Positions 43,716 to 52,261 of a stretch of 64,000 nt of DNA are shown here, piece after piece. The DNA is taken from the NCBI GenBank assembly GCA_009773165.1, contig WOUZ01000001.1, positions 806,001-870,000 of the forward strand, written 5' to 3'. The notes under the pieces are model-generated. The model saw nothing but the letters and a program-made list of their open reading frames with translations. It was not told the DNA's origin and searched no databases. The translations under genes were made by a program, and so were the position numbers. Each line of letters opens with the position of its first letter. The stretch's first letter is position 1. This stretch comes from Bacteroidota bacterium. GTDB lineage: Bacteria > Bacteroidota > Bacteroidia > Bacteroidales > F082.

Positions 43716-44399
43716 TTAATTGTTTATAAATGGTAAATTATTAAAGATTACAATTTGGAATTGATTTCGATGATTCTTTTCGAGTATTTGAGACATAATA
43801 CCTATTTCAGCTCTCAAATGTTTTGATACCACATATCCAATGGCCCCATAAATCCGGTTTCGGTCGAATAAGGGCGATTCGCTATTCAAGAAGATTTCAT
43901 TATAAGCCGAAGCATAAACTGCACCTTTATCCATCCGTAACTTATTGAGCGGAAAGTTTATCGAAAGAAAATACCGGAATCTAAGTTTAAAATCATTTGG
44001 CAAAAATCTTTCTTCAAGACGATAACGGTGTTGCAGATTTACCCGGCCAAATGACTGACGGGTGATGAATTGCTGATAAATTCGATGCTCATCAACGATA
44101 ATTTTATCATCTGTCGTCGGTATGTAATTTGCACTTCGGATAAATCCATAGCCCAATAGAAGATTGTTATTGTTTTCGCTCAGGTTAAAACCGATACCTG
44201 TGCGCAGAAGAAGCTGCTGAAGATCGCCTGCAAAATCGTAATTACGGTATTGTATTTCGTTGTGCAAGTTCACTTTTTTACTTAAAGCTTGATTTCCAAA
44301 GTATATAAACCAGTTACCAGTTTTACTTTCCTGCGCAGAAACGTTTAGACACAAAAAAACAAGCGTGCTTAAAATGATTATAGATTTATACTTTTTCAT
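43716..44399 (-). CDS. DUF2490 outer-membrane beta-barrel protein
   Basis: 227 residues with a signal peptide (IILSTLVFLCLNVSAQ). DUF2490 pattern: TGNWFIYFGNQALSKKVNLHNEIQYRNYDFAGDLQQLLLRTGIGFNL, then repeated amphipathic strands with aromatic ends (NLLLGYGFIRSANY, RVNLQHRYRLEERFL, FKLRFRYFLSINFPL, AEIGIMSQIL) and the final QFQIVIFNNLPF. Such barrels are widespread in Bacteroidetes with unknown role. It precedes the SnoaL-like lipoprotein in the same direction. Confidence 0.87.
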   Translation of the reverse strand: MKKYKSIIILSTLVFLCLNVSAQESKTGNWFIYFGNQALSKKVNLHNEIQYRNYDFAGDLQQLLLRTGIGFNLSENNNNLLLGYGFIRSANYIPTTDDKIIVDEHRIYQQFITRQSFGRVNLQHRYRLEERFLPNDFKLRFRYFLSINFPLNKLRMDKGAVYASAYNEIFLNSESPLFDRNRIYGAIGYVVSKHLRAEIGIMSQILEKNHRNQFQIVIFNNLPFINN

Positions 44400-45183
44400 C
44401 AGTCGAATTCTAAGTATTTTTGATCACAATTTCTTAACGATAAGTCATAAGTAATTGTTTTATAACTTTTTACATTTAAATAAATTTAGGAATTTTTGTT
44501 AAGTTTTATTAATTAGTCCTCTCCGAAAAGCAGTAATTTCAGTATTGATTAAATTGGGGTCAACTTATCGGAAGGGTAAGCAAATTGCATGATTAGATTT
44601 TTGGTAACTTTTAAAATGAGGCAAGTTCTTTGCAGGAATATGCTTCATGAGCTATTTGGGAGCAAACGAGCTCTCATTCTTTCTCACTTTTATACAAAAC
44701 TACTTCAGGTGGCAAACATAGGAGGAGGGCGCAAAGGGCTTGCACATTTCAAAATTTCGATCACATCATAGATTTCTTTGCTCACTCTGTGCCTTCATTG
44801 CACCCTTTGCGGTTAAAGACTTTTTTGGATTGATTATCAGTACTTTGATGAGAATAATCTATACTTTTATGCTATCAATCCTTTAATATCTTTGCCTCTG
44901 CTCTCAGCTGGTAAATGGAAATGAAGCTATTTTTCAAGCAACAGGGAGTTTTTCAGCAGACCCTATTTGAAGAAGGCTGTTTTAGAAAACTTGTCGGTCA
45001 AAGGCTTAAACCACCAAACGAACTTTCAATAATAATTACTGGTATCTATCTCATTTGTATGTAGTTGAAAATCAATCTTTCTGATAATAAAACTAACCTC
45101 AAAGGCAAGTTTCTGATATGTGATCACTTTCATTCAGTCAGTATGCCGCTTGTTCGTACCTTTGAACCCTAAAGAAAGATATA
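44400..45183. other. 784-bp gap with degenerate repeats and one tiny ORF
   Basis: Between the divergent DUF2490 and GH13 genes. It has an inverted pair CGCAAAGGG (44730-44738)/CCCTTTGCG (44803-44811) within sequence of the degenerate kind often scattered in Bacteroidetes, a possible 49-codon gene at 44915-45064, and a TACCTTTG -7 box (45157-45164) ahead of the GH13 gene. Confidence 0.5.
44915..45064 (+). CDS. Possible 49-residue protein or gene remnant
   Basis: Reads MEMKLFFKQQGVFQQTLFEEGC... to a TAG stop. A TATCTTTG -7 box is at 44887-44894, 20 bases upstream, giving it some support. No known domain; an RKLVGQRLKPP segment is basic. It could be the start of a longer gene now broken. Confidence 0.3.
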   Translation: MEMKLFFKQQGVFQQTLFEEGCFRKLVGQRLKPPNELSIIITGIYLICM

Positions 45184-46596
45184 ATGCGATTTGAAAACTT
45201 CTCCCTCGTCAGAAAAATGCTGACGCGTTCCTACATGATAGTGGCGGTGTTGCTTCTTACCACGCTGGCTTGCAGCAAAGACAAAGATCCTGAACCTCCT
45301 GTTGTAGTTCCAAACGACGATCCGGCTCAATACGGTGTGCCTTTTGCAGGTGTTTCCGATCCTGCTGATGTGGTGCTTTATCAGGTGAATATCAGAGCCT
45401 TCAGTACGCAGGGCAATTTTGCCGGGGTCACAGCCCGCCTCGACTCGATAAAGAGTCTGGGAGTCAACACCCTTTACCTGATGCCCACCTATCCCATCGG
45501 AGTGGAAAGAGGTATCAACTCCCCATATTGTATCAGCGATTACAAAGCAGTTAACACGGAGTTTGGAAGCCTCACCGACCTGCGTAACCTCATCGAACAA
45601 GCCCACAACCGTGGCATGGCCGTGCTGCTCGACTGGGTTGCCAACCACACCTCATGGGATCATGTGTGGATGAAAAACCCCACATGGTACTCACGCGACA
45701 ACTCAGGGAATATTGTTAGTCCGAACGGATGGAACGATGTGGCGCAGCTGAATTTCTCCAACAGCGATATGCGCAAGGAGATGATCAAAGCCATGAAGTT
45801 TTGGGTGTTAACAGCCAATGCCGATGGTTTCAGGTGCGACTATGCCGATGGTCCCCCCATCGATTTCTGGAAACAAGCCGTTGACACCCTGCGCAATATG
45901 AGCACAAGAAAACTATTGTTGCTGGCCGAAGGTACCCGTTCCCAGCATTTTTCGGTGGGTTTTGATTTCAACTTTGGCTTCAGGTTCTACGATCAGATGA
46001 AAAAAGTGTACCAGCAAAACCAGCCGGCTTCTTCGCTCTATGCTTTTAACAATTCGGAATACAGTCTTGCCGGGGCCGACCAATGGGTGGTGCGCTACCT
46101 CACCAACCACGATGTGAACAGCTCCGATGGCACGCCACTCGACCTCTTCGGAGGGAAAAAGGGTTCGATGGCTGCTTTTGTAGTAGCTGCCTATATGAAA
46201 GGAGTGCCGATGATTTATTCCGGACAGGAGGTTGGAACGCCGTTCAGGATCACTTTTCCGTTTACCGGCCAAAACATCAACTGGACGCTGAACCCCGACC
46301 TGGTGGCCGAACATAAAAAGATCATCGGGTTGCGCAATCAGCATGAAGCCCTTCGGAAAGGTACACTCACCACCTGGTCGCATGACAAAGCAATTGTTTT
46401 CACAAAGAAATTAGGTTTGGAAACATTGCTGGTTGTCAGCAATCTGAAAAACTCCGAAGCAGTGGTTACACTAGATGCCACACTCACAGGCTTCGCCTGG
46501 AAAGATGCATTTACAGGCGCTGATGCCGGCACGTTTTCCAGCCTGACACTGGAACCATATGGTTACAAAGTGTTTAAGACAAGTGCTAATCGGTAA
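45184..46596 (+). CDS. GH13 alpha-amylase family lipoprotein
   Basis: 470 residues. A second Met at residue 12 begins the lipoprotein signal MLTRSYMIVAVLLLTTLACS; the first ATG may or may not be used. The (beta/alpha)8 barrel has the GH13 regions VNTLYLMPTYP, DWVANHTSWDH, GFRCDYADG (nucleophile Asp), LLLAEGTR (acid Glu) and LTNHDVNS (transition-state Asp). It probably hydrolyses alpha-1,4-glucans at the outer membrane. It is transcribed alone, with no SusCD neighbours. A TACCTTTG box lies 20 bases upstream of the start. Confidence 0.93.
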   Translation: MRFENFSLVRKMLTRSYMIVAVLLLTTLACSKDKDPEPPVVVPNDDPAQYGVPFAGVSDPADVVLYQVNIRAFSTQGNFAGVTARLDSIKSLGVNTLYLMPTYPIGVERGINSPYCISDYKAVNTEFGSLTDLRNLIEQAHNRGMAVLLDWVANHTSWDHVWMKNPTWYSRDNSGNIVSPNGWNDVAQLNFSNSDMRKEMIKAMKFWVLTANADGFRCDYADGPPIDFWKQAVDTLRNMSTRKLLLLAEGTRSQHFSVGFDFNFGFRFYDQMKKVYQQNQPASSLYAFNNSEYSLAGADQWVVRYLTNHDVNSSDGTPLDLFGGKKGSMAAFVVAAYMKGVPMIYSGQEVGTPFRITFPFTGQNINWTLNPDLVAEHKKIIGLRNQHEALRKGTLTTWSHDKAIVFTKKLGLETLLVVSNLKNSEAVVTLDATLTGFAWKDAFTGADAGTFSSLTLEPYGYKVFKTSANR

Positions 46597-47041
46597 AAGA
46601 CGTAAAGTGTTTATAAAGGGTATATTAGCTTTTGGCAGTTGAGTGATTAACTTCTGATCTGTAACGTTTTTATAAAGGTTACAATTTCAAATCCCCGACT
46701 CAACGTTCAGAGGTGTATCGCAAAAGAGGGTTATTTAAATAGCAAAAAATTTCGCTGTTATTCTTAGAAGGCAATGCCAAATATGAGCATTGCTTCTGTG
46801 ATGATGCTATCGCGGTTAAATCATTTTTATATAAGTGACTCATATTTAAACATTTACCTAGGTATAACAAAACTGCAAAAAGGAAGTGACGAAAAAGGAA
46901 TTATGAATTCTGGCGCATGAAAAAAATGAGATTCCTCGCTGCACCTGCCAAAGTTGTGGTAAACAACATAAGGCGATGAAGCGAAAAATCTCATGTCTGA
47001 TAGATGCGTTTTCAGGACAAGCGCAGCTATAATTCCTGCGA
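46597..47041. other. 445-bp gap with an inverted repeat
   Basis: No gene seen. It lies between convergent genes; near its right end is a structure with arms ATGAGATT (46926-46933) and AATCTCAT (46987-46994), with CGCT/AGCG inside. Confidence 0.5.
46926..46994. repeat. Inverted repeat downstream of the 47042 gene
   Basis: Outer arms of 8 bp and inner arms of 4 bp enclose a loop of about 40 bases, 48 bases beyond the stop at 47042. There is no T-run, so a terminator is not assured; it may be a folded mRNA end. Confidence 0.35.
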
Positions 47042-48562
47042 TTAAAATAATTTATAGGTGAATCCTAAACTTATCTGACTGTAAAAATTAAGATTGTGGC
47101 TTGTCAGCTCAGCTGATGTTTGTATGGCGCGCATTCTATTACTCGCGTTAGCCAATTGTCCGGCCAAAGTTGCATTAAAGGTAAGCTGGGGCGAAAAATA
47201 ATAAATCCCCTGCAACCTAAGCTGCGCACTTAGTAAGTTGTTGGATTCTTCTTCTTCCAGTGTTTCGACTAATCTTTTTGATTTATATAAATACCGATAG
47301 TCGAGCTCTCCATGCAAAAACACACTTGTGCGGCTGTTGGGGTAATAACCAATGGTGTGACCAACTTCTACTCCGAAAGAGGGCTCTCTATAGTAGTTTT
47401 CTTGTTCAGAAATTAAGCTGTCGCCCTGATAATTTGAATTTGATAAATAGGTGTTCAGAGGTGAAAATACTGCCTGTGCATAGGTGTCGTGTTGCCAATT
47501 ATAACTTGTGGGCACTGATAGTCTGTAATCAATCATGATGTCGGCTCCCATATTATTGGCCCGCATTTTTTCTGTAAATGTGTTATCGCTACCTGAATTA
47601 TCAGATATTTTGGACTTATGAGTTTCCTTGTTGAAGAAAAAAACAGGAACAACACCAATCGAAAACCTGCTTCCTGCTTCCCGGATTGGCCCTTCGGCAA
47701 AATCCCAGTTGTCGTTGATCAGTGTAAACCATGATGTTTCAGCCCCTTGTTTTAGGTCCATGGCACGAAGCATGGAGTCAACGGCAGTGATGTCGCTTAT
47801 TTTGCGCAGTCGTGCATCGAAATGACGCTCGTTTTTCAGTTTGGTAATGAATTCAGCAAAAGCTATTATTTCTTCTTTCAGTGGTTCGTGTTTCAGGTTA
47901 CCCGATTTTTTCAGGTCTTCAAAAATGTAAAGTGCCAGTCGTGCATCCTGCACCTCTTCCATCCTTCCTTTCCCAATCAGCAAAGGAACGCTTATCTGAC
48001 CCTGGTGCTGACTGTTTGCATTGTGTAGGGTATAAATTTCCGATTTTGGTTCCTGATTATAGGAAGAAGCTGCCGAATAAAACGTATAAAAGAAGGTAGC
48101 ATCCACTTCAAAGAATTGTTTTTTGTTGTTATAGAACCTGTTTGATGTTCTATAGTATAAGTCTCCCAGATAGGTGCTTCTTTTCGAGTCTTGTGATTGA
48201 GAACCGCTGAGGTCGGTAAATTCGCTGGATTGTTTCCTGAATTCAGACTGTAAACCAATTTCAATTGATTGATTACCCTGGTAATTGCGCAGATTAGTCC
48301 GGGAGTAGTAGGTTGGCCTCAGCATGCCGCCGATTTGAAAATCATCGAATCGTCTTTCAGGATAGGTTTGACTGCCTGAATACGTTTGTCTGCTACCGTT
48401 GCTGTTACTTATGAATGAAAAGTCGGTCTCCAGCATTTTCAAATGAAAATCAGGGTTTTTGTAGTCCTTAAGCTCAAAAGTTTGAGCAACTAATCCTGTT
48501 GACAAGAGAATCAAACTGACAAAAATGATTGCTGCAAAAGGCTTGAATTGATTTTTTCTCAT
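47042..48562 (-). CDS. Secreted, probably outer-membrane beta-barrel protein
   Basis: 506 residues with a signal peptide (IIFVSLILLSTGLVAQ). No known family recognised. Many alternating hydrophobic strands with aromatic ends (IEIGLQSEFR, YLGDLYYRTS, FEVDATFFYTFY, FSIGVVPVFFF, VFLHGELDYRYLY, LQGIYYFSP, LNFYSQISLGFTYKLF) and a C-terminal Phe suggest a barrel inserted by BAM. A helical middle (EEIIAFAEFITKLKNERHFDARLRKISDITAVD) may be a periplasmic or plug part. It is downstream of the duplicated repeats and has no operon partner. Confidence 0.78.
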   Translation of the reverse strand: MRKNQFKPFAAIIFVSLILLSTGLVAQTFELKDYKNPDFHLKMLETDFSFISNSNGSRQTYSGSQTYPERRFDDFQIGGMLRPTYYSRTNLRNYQGNQSIEIGLQSEFRKQSSEFTDLSGSQSQDSKRSTYLGDLYYRTSNRFYNNKKQFFEVDATFFYTFYSAASSYNQEPKSEIYTLHNANSQHQGQISVPLLIGKGRMEEVQDARLALYIFEDLKKSGNLKHEPLKEEIIAFAEFITKLKNERHFDARLRKISDITAVDSMLRAMDLKQGAETSWFTLINDNWDFAEGPIREAGSRFSIGVVPVFFFNKETHKSKISDNSGSDNTFTEKMRANNMGADIMIDYRLSVPTSYNWQHDTYAQAVFSPLNTYLSNSNYQGDSLISEQENYYREPSFGVEVGHTIGYYPNSRTSVFLHGELDYRYLYKSKRLVETLEEEESNNLLSAQLRLQGIYYFSPQLTFNATLAGQLANASNRMRAIQTSAELTSHNLNFYSQISLGFTYKLF

Positions 48563-48661
48563 GGTTTTGGTTTTTGAGGATTTATAAAGTGAATTGTCGA
48601 TTTACTGCCAAGAATTATGCCATAAAATGTTTTAAAAGAATCTTTGTTGATGTGTTGATTT

Positions 48662-48780
48662 GAGGATTTCTGATTTGAAAATTAGTGGCTTGATAAAAAC
48701 CGCGTCAGCCCTCAACACATCAACGAATCAACTTTCTTATGATAAGAGGATTTCTGATTTGAAAATTAGTGGCTTGATAA
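48662..48780. repeat. 84-bp tandem duplication
   Basis: A 35-base block at 48662-48696 recurs without a mismatch at 48746-48780; the rest of each 84-base unit has drifted (both contain AGCCCTC and a run of AATCAAC). A third partial copy is at 48843 onward (GATTTGAGGATT). The surrounding (AAATCAAC)-like microrepeats are typical Bacteroidetes intergenic sequence. Confidence 0.8.
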
Positions 48781-48836
48781 TAGCTCCGCTAGCCCTCTAC
48801 AAATCAACAAATCAACGAATCAACAAATCAACCTTT

Positions 48837-49262
48837 TTATAGATTTGAGGATTCCTGATTTGTTGTGGCGGCTTCACTGACCGAATTCAGACCATAAAAC
48901 AGGCAGATTTCATTTTTTTCAATTTCATTGCCTCTTTCATAAACTCTTCTGATTACTGCATTTTTTTGTTTTTCCCATTGGATGCTTGCTATATCGGTAT
49001 CCCAAAATAACACTGGCCGTAATTTGGAAAGATCCGGACTGTTTACTGCATTTTTCTTCTTTTCCTGGTCAATATCGTAATAAACCTGCAATACCATCAA
49101 CAAACCTTCTTCCATATTCAGCAATTTTTCAATTTTTAAGGCTAACGCAGTATTCATTCCCCTTCTTGCTTTTGTAATGGCAACGATTGTTTGAGGATGC
49201 TCATCCAATAAGAGGGCAAAAGCATTTTTTTTGAGCTTTCGTTTATTTAACTCTCGCTCCAA
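48837..49262 (-). CDS. HigA-like/DUF6922 antitoxin-type protein, possibly without a normal start
   Basis: At least 141 residues. The frame continues upstream with DIKGIHPGLLLERELNKRK, the usual N-terminus of HigA-like helix-turn-helix proteins, so the native start should be upstream of the TTG at 49262; no ATG, GTG or TTG is in frame before the promoter at 49315. Residues from about 90 (LRPVLFWDTDIASIQWEKQKNAVIRRVYERGNEIEK) match the C-terminal domain (DUF6922) of antitoxins partnered with AbiEii-type nucleotidyltransferase toxins. No toxin gene is nearby, so it is an orphan, perhaps inactive or started at a rare codon. Confidence 0.75.
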   Translation of the reverse strand: MERELNKRKLKKNAFALLLDEHPQTIVAITKARRGMNTALALKIEKLLNMEEGLLMVLQVYYDIDQEKKKNAVNSPDLSKLRPVLFWDTDIASIQWEKQKNAVIRRVYERGNEIEKNEICLFYGLNSVSEAATTNQESSNL

Positions 49263-49314
49263 AAGAAGGCCGGGGTGTATTCCTTTTATATCAGTGAGTT
49301 GGTAGATGATGTCA

Positions 49315-49345
49315 CAAAAGTAAACAATTTTGTTTCTTTTGTCAA
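49315..49345 (-). promoter_or_regulatory. Promoter TTG-N20-TACTTTTG of the antitoxin-like gene
   Basis: The minus strand has TTG (49345-49343), 20 bases, then TACTTTTG (49322-49315). Perfect spacing. Transcription would begin near 49308, upstream of the family-conserved IHPG segment. Confidence 0.6.
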
Positions 49346-49482
49346 TTGAAGTTAATAGTATTCAAGGATTCAACAATTCAAATCGAAAGCTTTAGGACCA
49401 AATCTGAAATCTTCAAATCTTCAAATTTGGAATCAACCCTCTAAACCCATCAACCCCTCAACTATTCTTTCCTTAAGTTGCT

Positions 49483-52176
49483 TCAAATTTTATTCAAAAA
49501 GTCATACAGATCTTCCTCGGGATTCAGTTTCAGCTTCTTACGCAGGCGTGAACGGCTGATATAGGAGCTCGAGGGTTGAATATTAAGCATATCTGCGATC
49601 TCTTTGGAGTTGAGACCTATTTTAAGGTAGGCACACAGTCTCAGGTCGTTACCCGATAAGTCGGGAAAGCGATGCTTTAGTTTTTTGAAAAGTTCCTGAT
49701 GAAGTTCATTCATCTGTATGTCGAACATATTGTCATCCACCTTGAGGTGGGTATCAATCAGACGGTGCATTTCGCCCCAATGTTGGGCTGCTGATCCCTG
49801 ACTGTTTTGGGCCTTTGTACATTTTTCCTTTAGCGTCAGCAACAGACGGTTTTTGTCTTCGTTTTCCTTTGCTTTTCCGGCAAGATCGATTGTCTTGCTT
49901 TTGAGCTGTTTCTTTAGTTCTTCATTTTCGGATTGAAGGCGTTCCTGCTCCAGACGAATGATTTCCTGCCGGTGTTTTGTTGCCTGCTCACGCAATGCCT
50001 GTTGCTTTTTTATGAGCATATGCTTCTTCTGTTTTCGAAGTGTTAGCGACTGCCAGTAGCGCAGCATGTAAATCAATAGCACAACAAGCGCAAAATAAGC
50101 CACCATAGCATACCAGCTGTAGTACCAGGGTGCTGCGATACGAAATGTGATGGTTTGTGAAGGAATAAGCACCCCTTCAACAGATGCCTGAACCTGAAGC
50201 TTATAGCGCCCATGTTTTAGGTTCAGAAATTCAAAAATATTATCAGTTGTCCACCTGCTCCAGGCCGATCCTTCGTTGAGGCGATATTGATACAAAACAT
50301 GCTCCTGATTGGGTACAATGCACTCAATACGCAGGTTGTTCAAGTGGGAGGGTATGCTTGCATCTTTCTGGAAATGGCTGCTTTCGTCGTTGTTGAGGGC
50401 TTCAATTTCTTTAAAAATCAGCTGAATGCCTGTCATTTCAGTATGTGTTTGCAAACTGTTGGCTTGAAGGGCAAAGCCATTGTGGATTGGGAAAAAGGCA
50501 TAATCCTCATGTAATGGTTTTGGACGGTAAATTCCAGGCAAAAGGCCAGCAGCCGAAGGTTTTACCACAGGTTTATCTTGTTTTTCAAAAACCTTTTGCG
50601 ACTCGTTATACGTATATTGGAACTGATCGGTTAGTACATGGATACCATTGCTGTCGCTGCTAAGGTCAGCTTCACTACCTTCGAACATTAGTTCGGGAAA
50701 GATGGTGCGTCCGGCAGGGAAGAGATTTGCATCCAGTTTGGCACGAATCACACCAAAATTAGGAATATTCACCCAGAGCACACTATCAGGCTGAAGGATA
50801 AGTTGGTTACACGAACCGGCGATGAGTTCCATCTTTTTATCAAATACCCATTCTGATCCTTCGTTACGGAAAATGGAAATTCCATTATAGTTGCCAAACA
50901 GCAGATAATCACCAAAGGAACAGGCATTCCAAAATCCGTGTTCTGCACTGAGTTGTTTGAGCTGATCATCTTTGAGCACAAACAAACCCCGGTCGTGGCC
51001 CATAAAAATCTGGTCCTGAATATTTTCAATCATCCAAACCTGTCCTGCAGTACCTGGTATCAGTGAAAAACTATAGTATTCTGTGTTATTATTCAAATGC
51101 TTCCAATCAGCCTTGTACAATCCCTGATTCGTTCCAAGGTAAAAAACATCATCCTTCATTAAGGCAGTATAGCCAGTTCCAAAATCGCCTCTGAAATCGT
51201 ACACATAATTGATCTTGTGCTGCATATCCATCACAGCAATACCAAAATCCATACCTATCCACAACTTGCCCCCTTCTGAAAAATGAAGTGTCAGAATGGT
51301 ATTACTCAACAATCCCTTGTACTTGTTGATATGATGAACGATATGGCCATTTTTATCAGTTATATACAATCCTTTGATTACCGTGCCAAAGGCCAGATAT
51401 TCATCGCCCAGCGTTGTATAACTAAATACTTTGGACTGTTTCAGCAGTTCTGACAAGCTGTTTTTCACTTGAACAGGCTTTCCTTCTTCGATTCTGAAAA
51501 TGCCTGCATCCTTCGAAATCACCATAAGGGTGTCATGCAAGGTATAAAGCCCTTTTATCTCAAAATTCACTCCTTCAGGGTAAGCAAAAATCAACTTCAG
51601 GTCGAGTCCTTCAAACACATAAAGTCCTCTGCGCTCATCCGTAACGTAAAGCTTGCTTCCGGCAGTGAAGCTGCTGCTGAAACGGTTTGGAGCACTCAGG
51701 CGGGTAAGCTGACCGTTTTTATAGATGTAGAGGTTCTTCGATGAAATAAAGACCGCTTTGTCTTCGAGATAGTAGGTCCCCCAAAACTCCTCGTTTACAT
51801 CCTGCACCTCTTCCTTGAAAGGGTAGAGAGATGTGTAAACCAGTTCATGATCCGGACCGGTCTTCCAAACCCCGAAATCCATATCGGAACCGGTAAAAAT
51901 GAGTGAGTCGCCAACAGCATGTAATGAGCGTGTAAAACCAATACTACCGCGGTAGCTGGTCCAGTTTTTGCCGTCAAACATCAGCAATCCCCGGTCGGCA
52001 GCCATCAGCACTATTCCATTACTGAGCGAATGGATGTCCCAGACTTTGCCTTTATTACCATACTGTGCCGGCACAAAATTTCTCAATAGCGGAACACCTT
52101 TCTCAGAAAAATGTTTTGCGATCACATTTTGACTGAAAAGGATGAGGATGAAAAGGAAAATACTTTTTCTGCTCAA
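49483..52176 (-). CDS. Beta-propeller sensor with Y_Y_Y domain and LuxR-type HTH
   Basis: 897 residues. Translation starts at TTG 52176, since an in-frame stop lies upstream and the signal peptide (IFLFILILFSQNVIA) begins there. A two-component-regulator-type propeller (about 30-600) sits outside, then a Y_Y_Y domain (about 620-710; HVLYQYRLNEGSAWSRWTTDNIF), one membrane segment (YAMVAYFALVVLLIYML), a coiled coil (about 750-830) and a C-terminal LuxR-like HTH (LSGNDLRLCAYLKIGLNSKEIADML, SYISRSRLRKKL). There is no kinase domain, so it links sensing to DNA binding in one protein. It is next to the glucan locus and is the probable regulator. Confidence 0.9.
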   Translation of the reverse strand: MSRKSIFLFILILFSQNVIAKHFSEKGVPLLRNFVPAQYGNKGKVWDIHSLSNGIVLMAADRGLLMFDGKNWTSYRGSIGFTRSLHAVGDSLIFTGSDMDFGVWKTGPDHELVYTSLYPFKEEVQDVNEEFWGTYYLEDKAVFISSKNLYIYKNGQLTRLSAPNRFSSSFTAGSKLYVTDERRGLYVFEGLDLKLIFAYPEGVNFEIKGLYTLHDTLMVISKDAGIFRIEEGKPVQVKNSLSELLKQSKVFSYTTLGDEYLAFGTVIKGLYITDKNGHIVHHINKYKGLLSNTILTLHFSEGGKLWIGMDFGIAVMDMQHKINYVYDFRGDFGTGYTALMKDDVFYLGTNQGLYKADWKHLNNNTEYYSFSLIPGTAGQVWMIENIQDQIFMGHDRGLFVLKDDQLKQLSAEHGFWNACSFGDYLLFGNYNGISIFRNEGSEWVFDKKMELIAGSCNQLILQPDSVLWVNIPNFGVIRAKLDANLFPAGRTIFPELMFEGSEADLSSDSNGIHVLTDQFQYTYNESQKVFEKQDKPVVKPSAAGLLPGIYRPKPLHEDYAFFPIHNGFALQANSLQTHTEMTGIQLIFKEIEALNNDESSHFQKDASIPSHLNNLRIECIVPNQEHVLYQYRLNEGSAWSRWTTDNIFEFLNLKHGRYKLQVQASVEGVLIPSQTITFRIAAPWYYSWYAMVAYFALVVLLIYMLRYWQSLTLRKQKKHMLIKKQQALREQATKHRQEIIRLEQERLQSENEELKKQLKSKTIDLAGKAKENEDKNRLLLTLKEKCTKAQNSQGSAAQHWGEMHRLIDTHLKVDDNMFDIQMNELHQELFKKLKHRFPDLSGNDLRLCAYLKIGLNSKEIADMLNIQPSSSYISRSRLRKKLKLNPEEDLYDFLNKI

Positions 52177-52217
52177 TGGGTTTTCTAAACTACGTTATAG
52201 TCCTACGAAATTAATAA

Positions 52218-52249
52218 AAATGAGTCGCCCTTGTTAGAACGACTCATTT
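52218..52249. terminator. Terminator at the end of the glucan locus
   Basis: AAATGAGTCG and CGACTCATTT form a perfect 10-bp stem with a 12-base loop, 13 bases after the stop at 52262. It separates the glucan genes from the regulator gene on the same strand. Confidence 0.8.
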
Positions 52250-52261
52250 AAATCAGTTTTA

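Noticed and set aside
48662-48836. Repeats that might be a CRISPR array
   Set aside because: Only two copies, unequal drift in the rest of the unit, no spacers of constant length and no cas genes.
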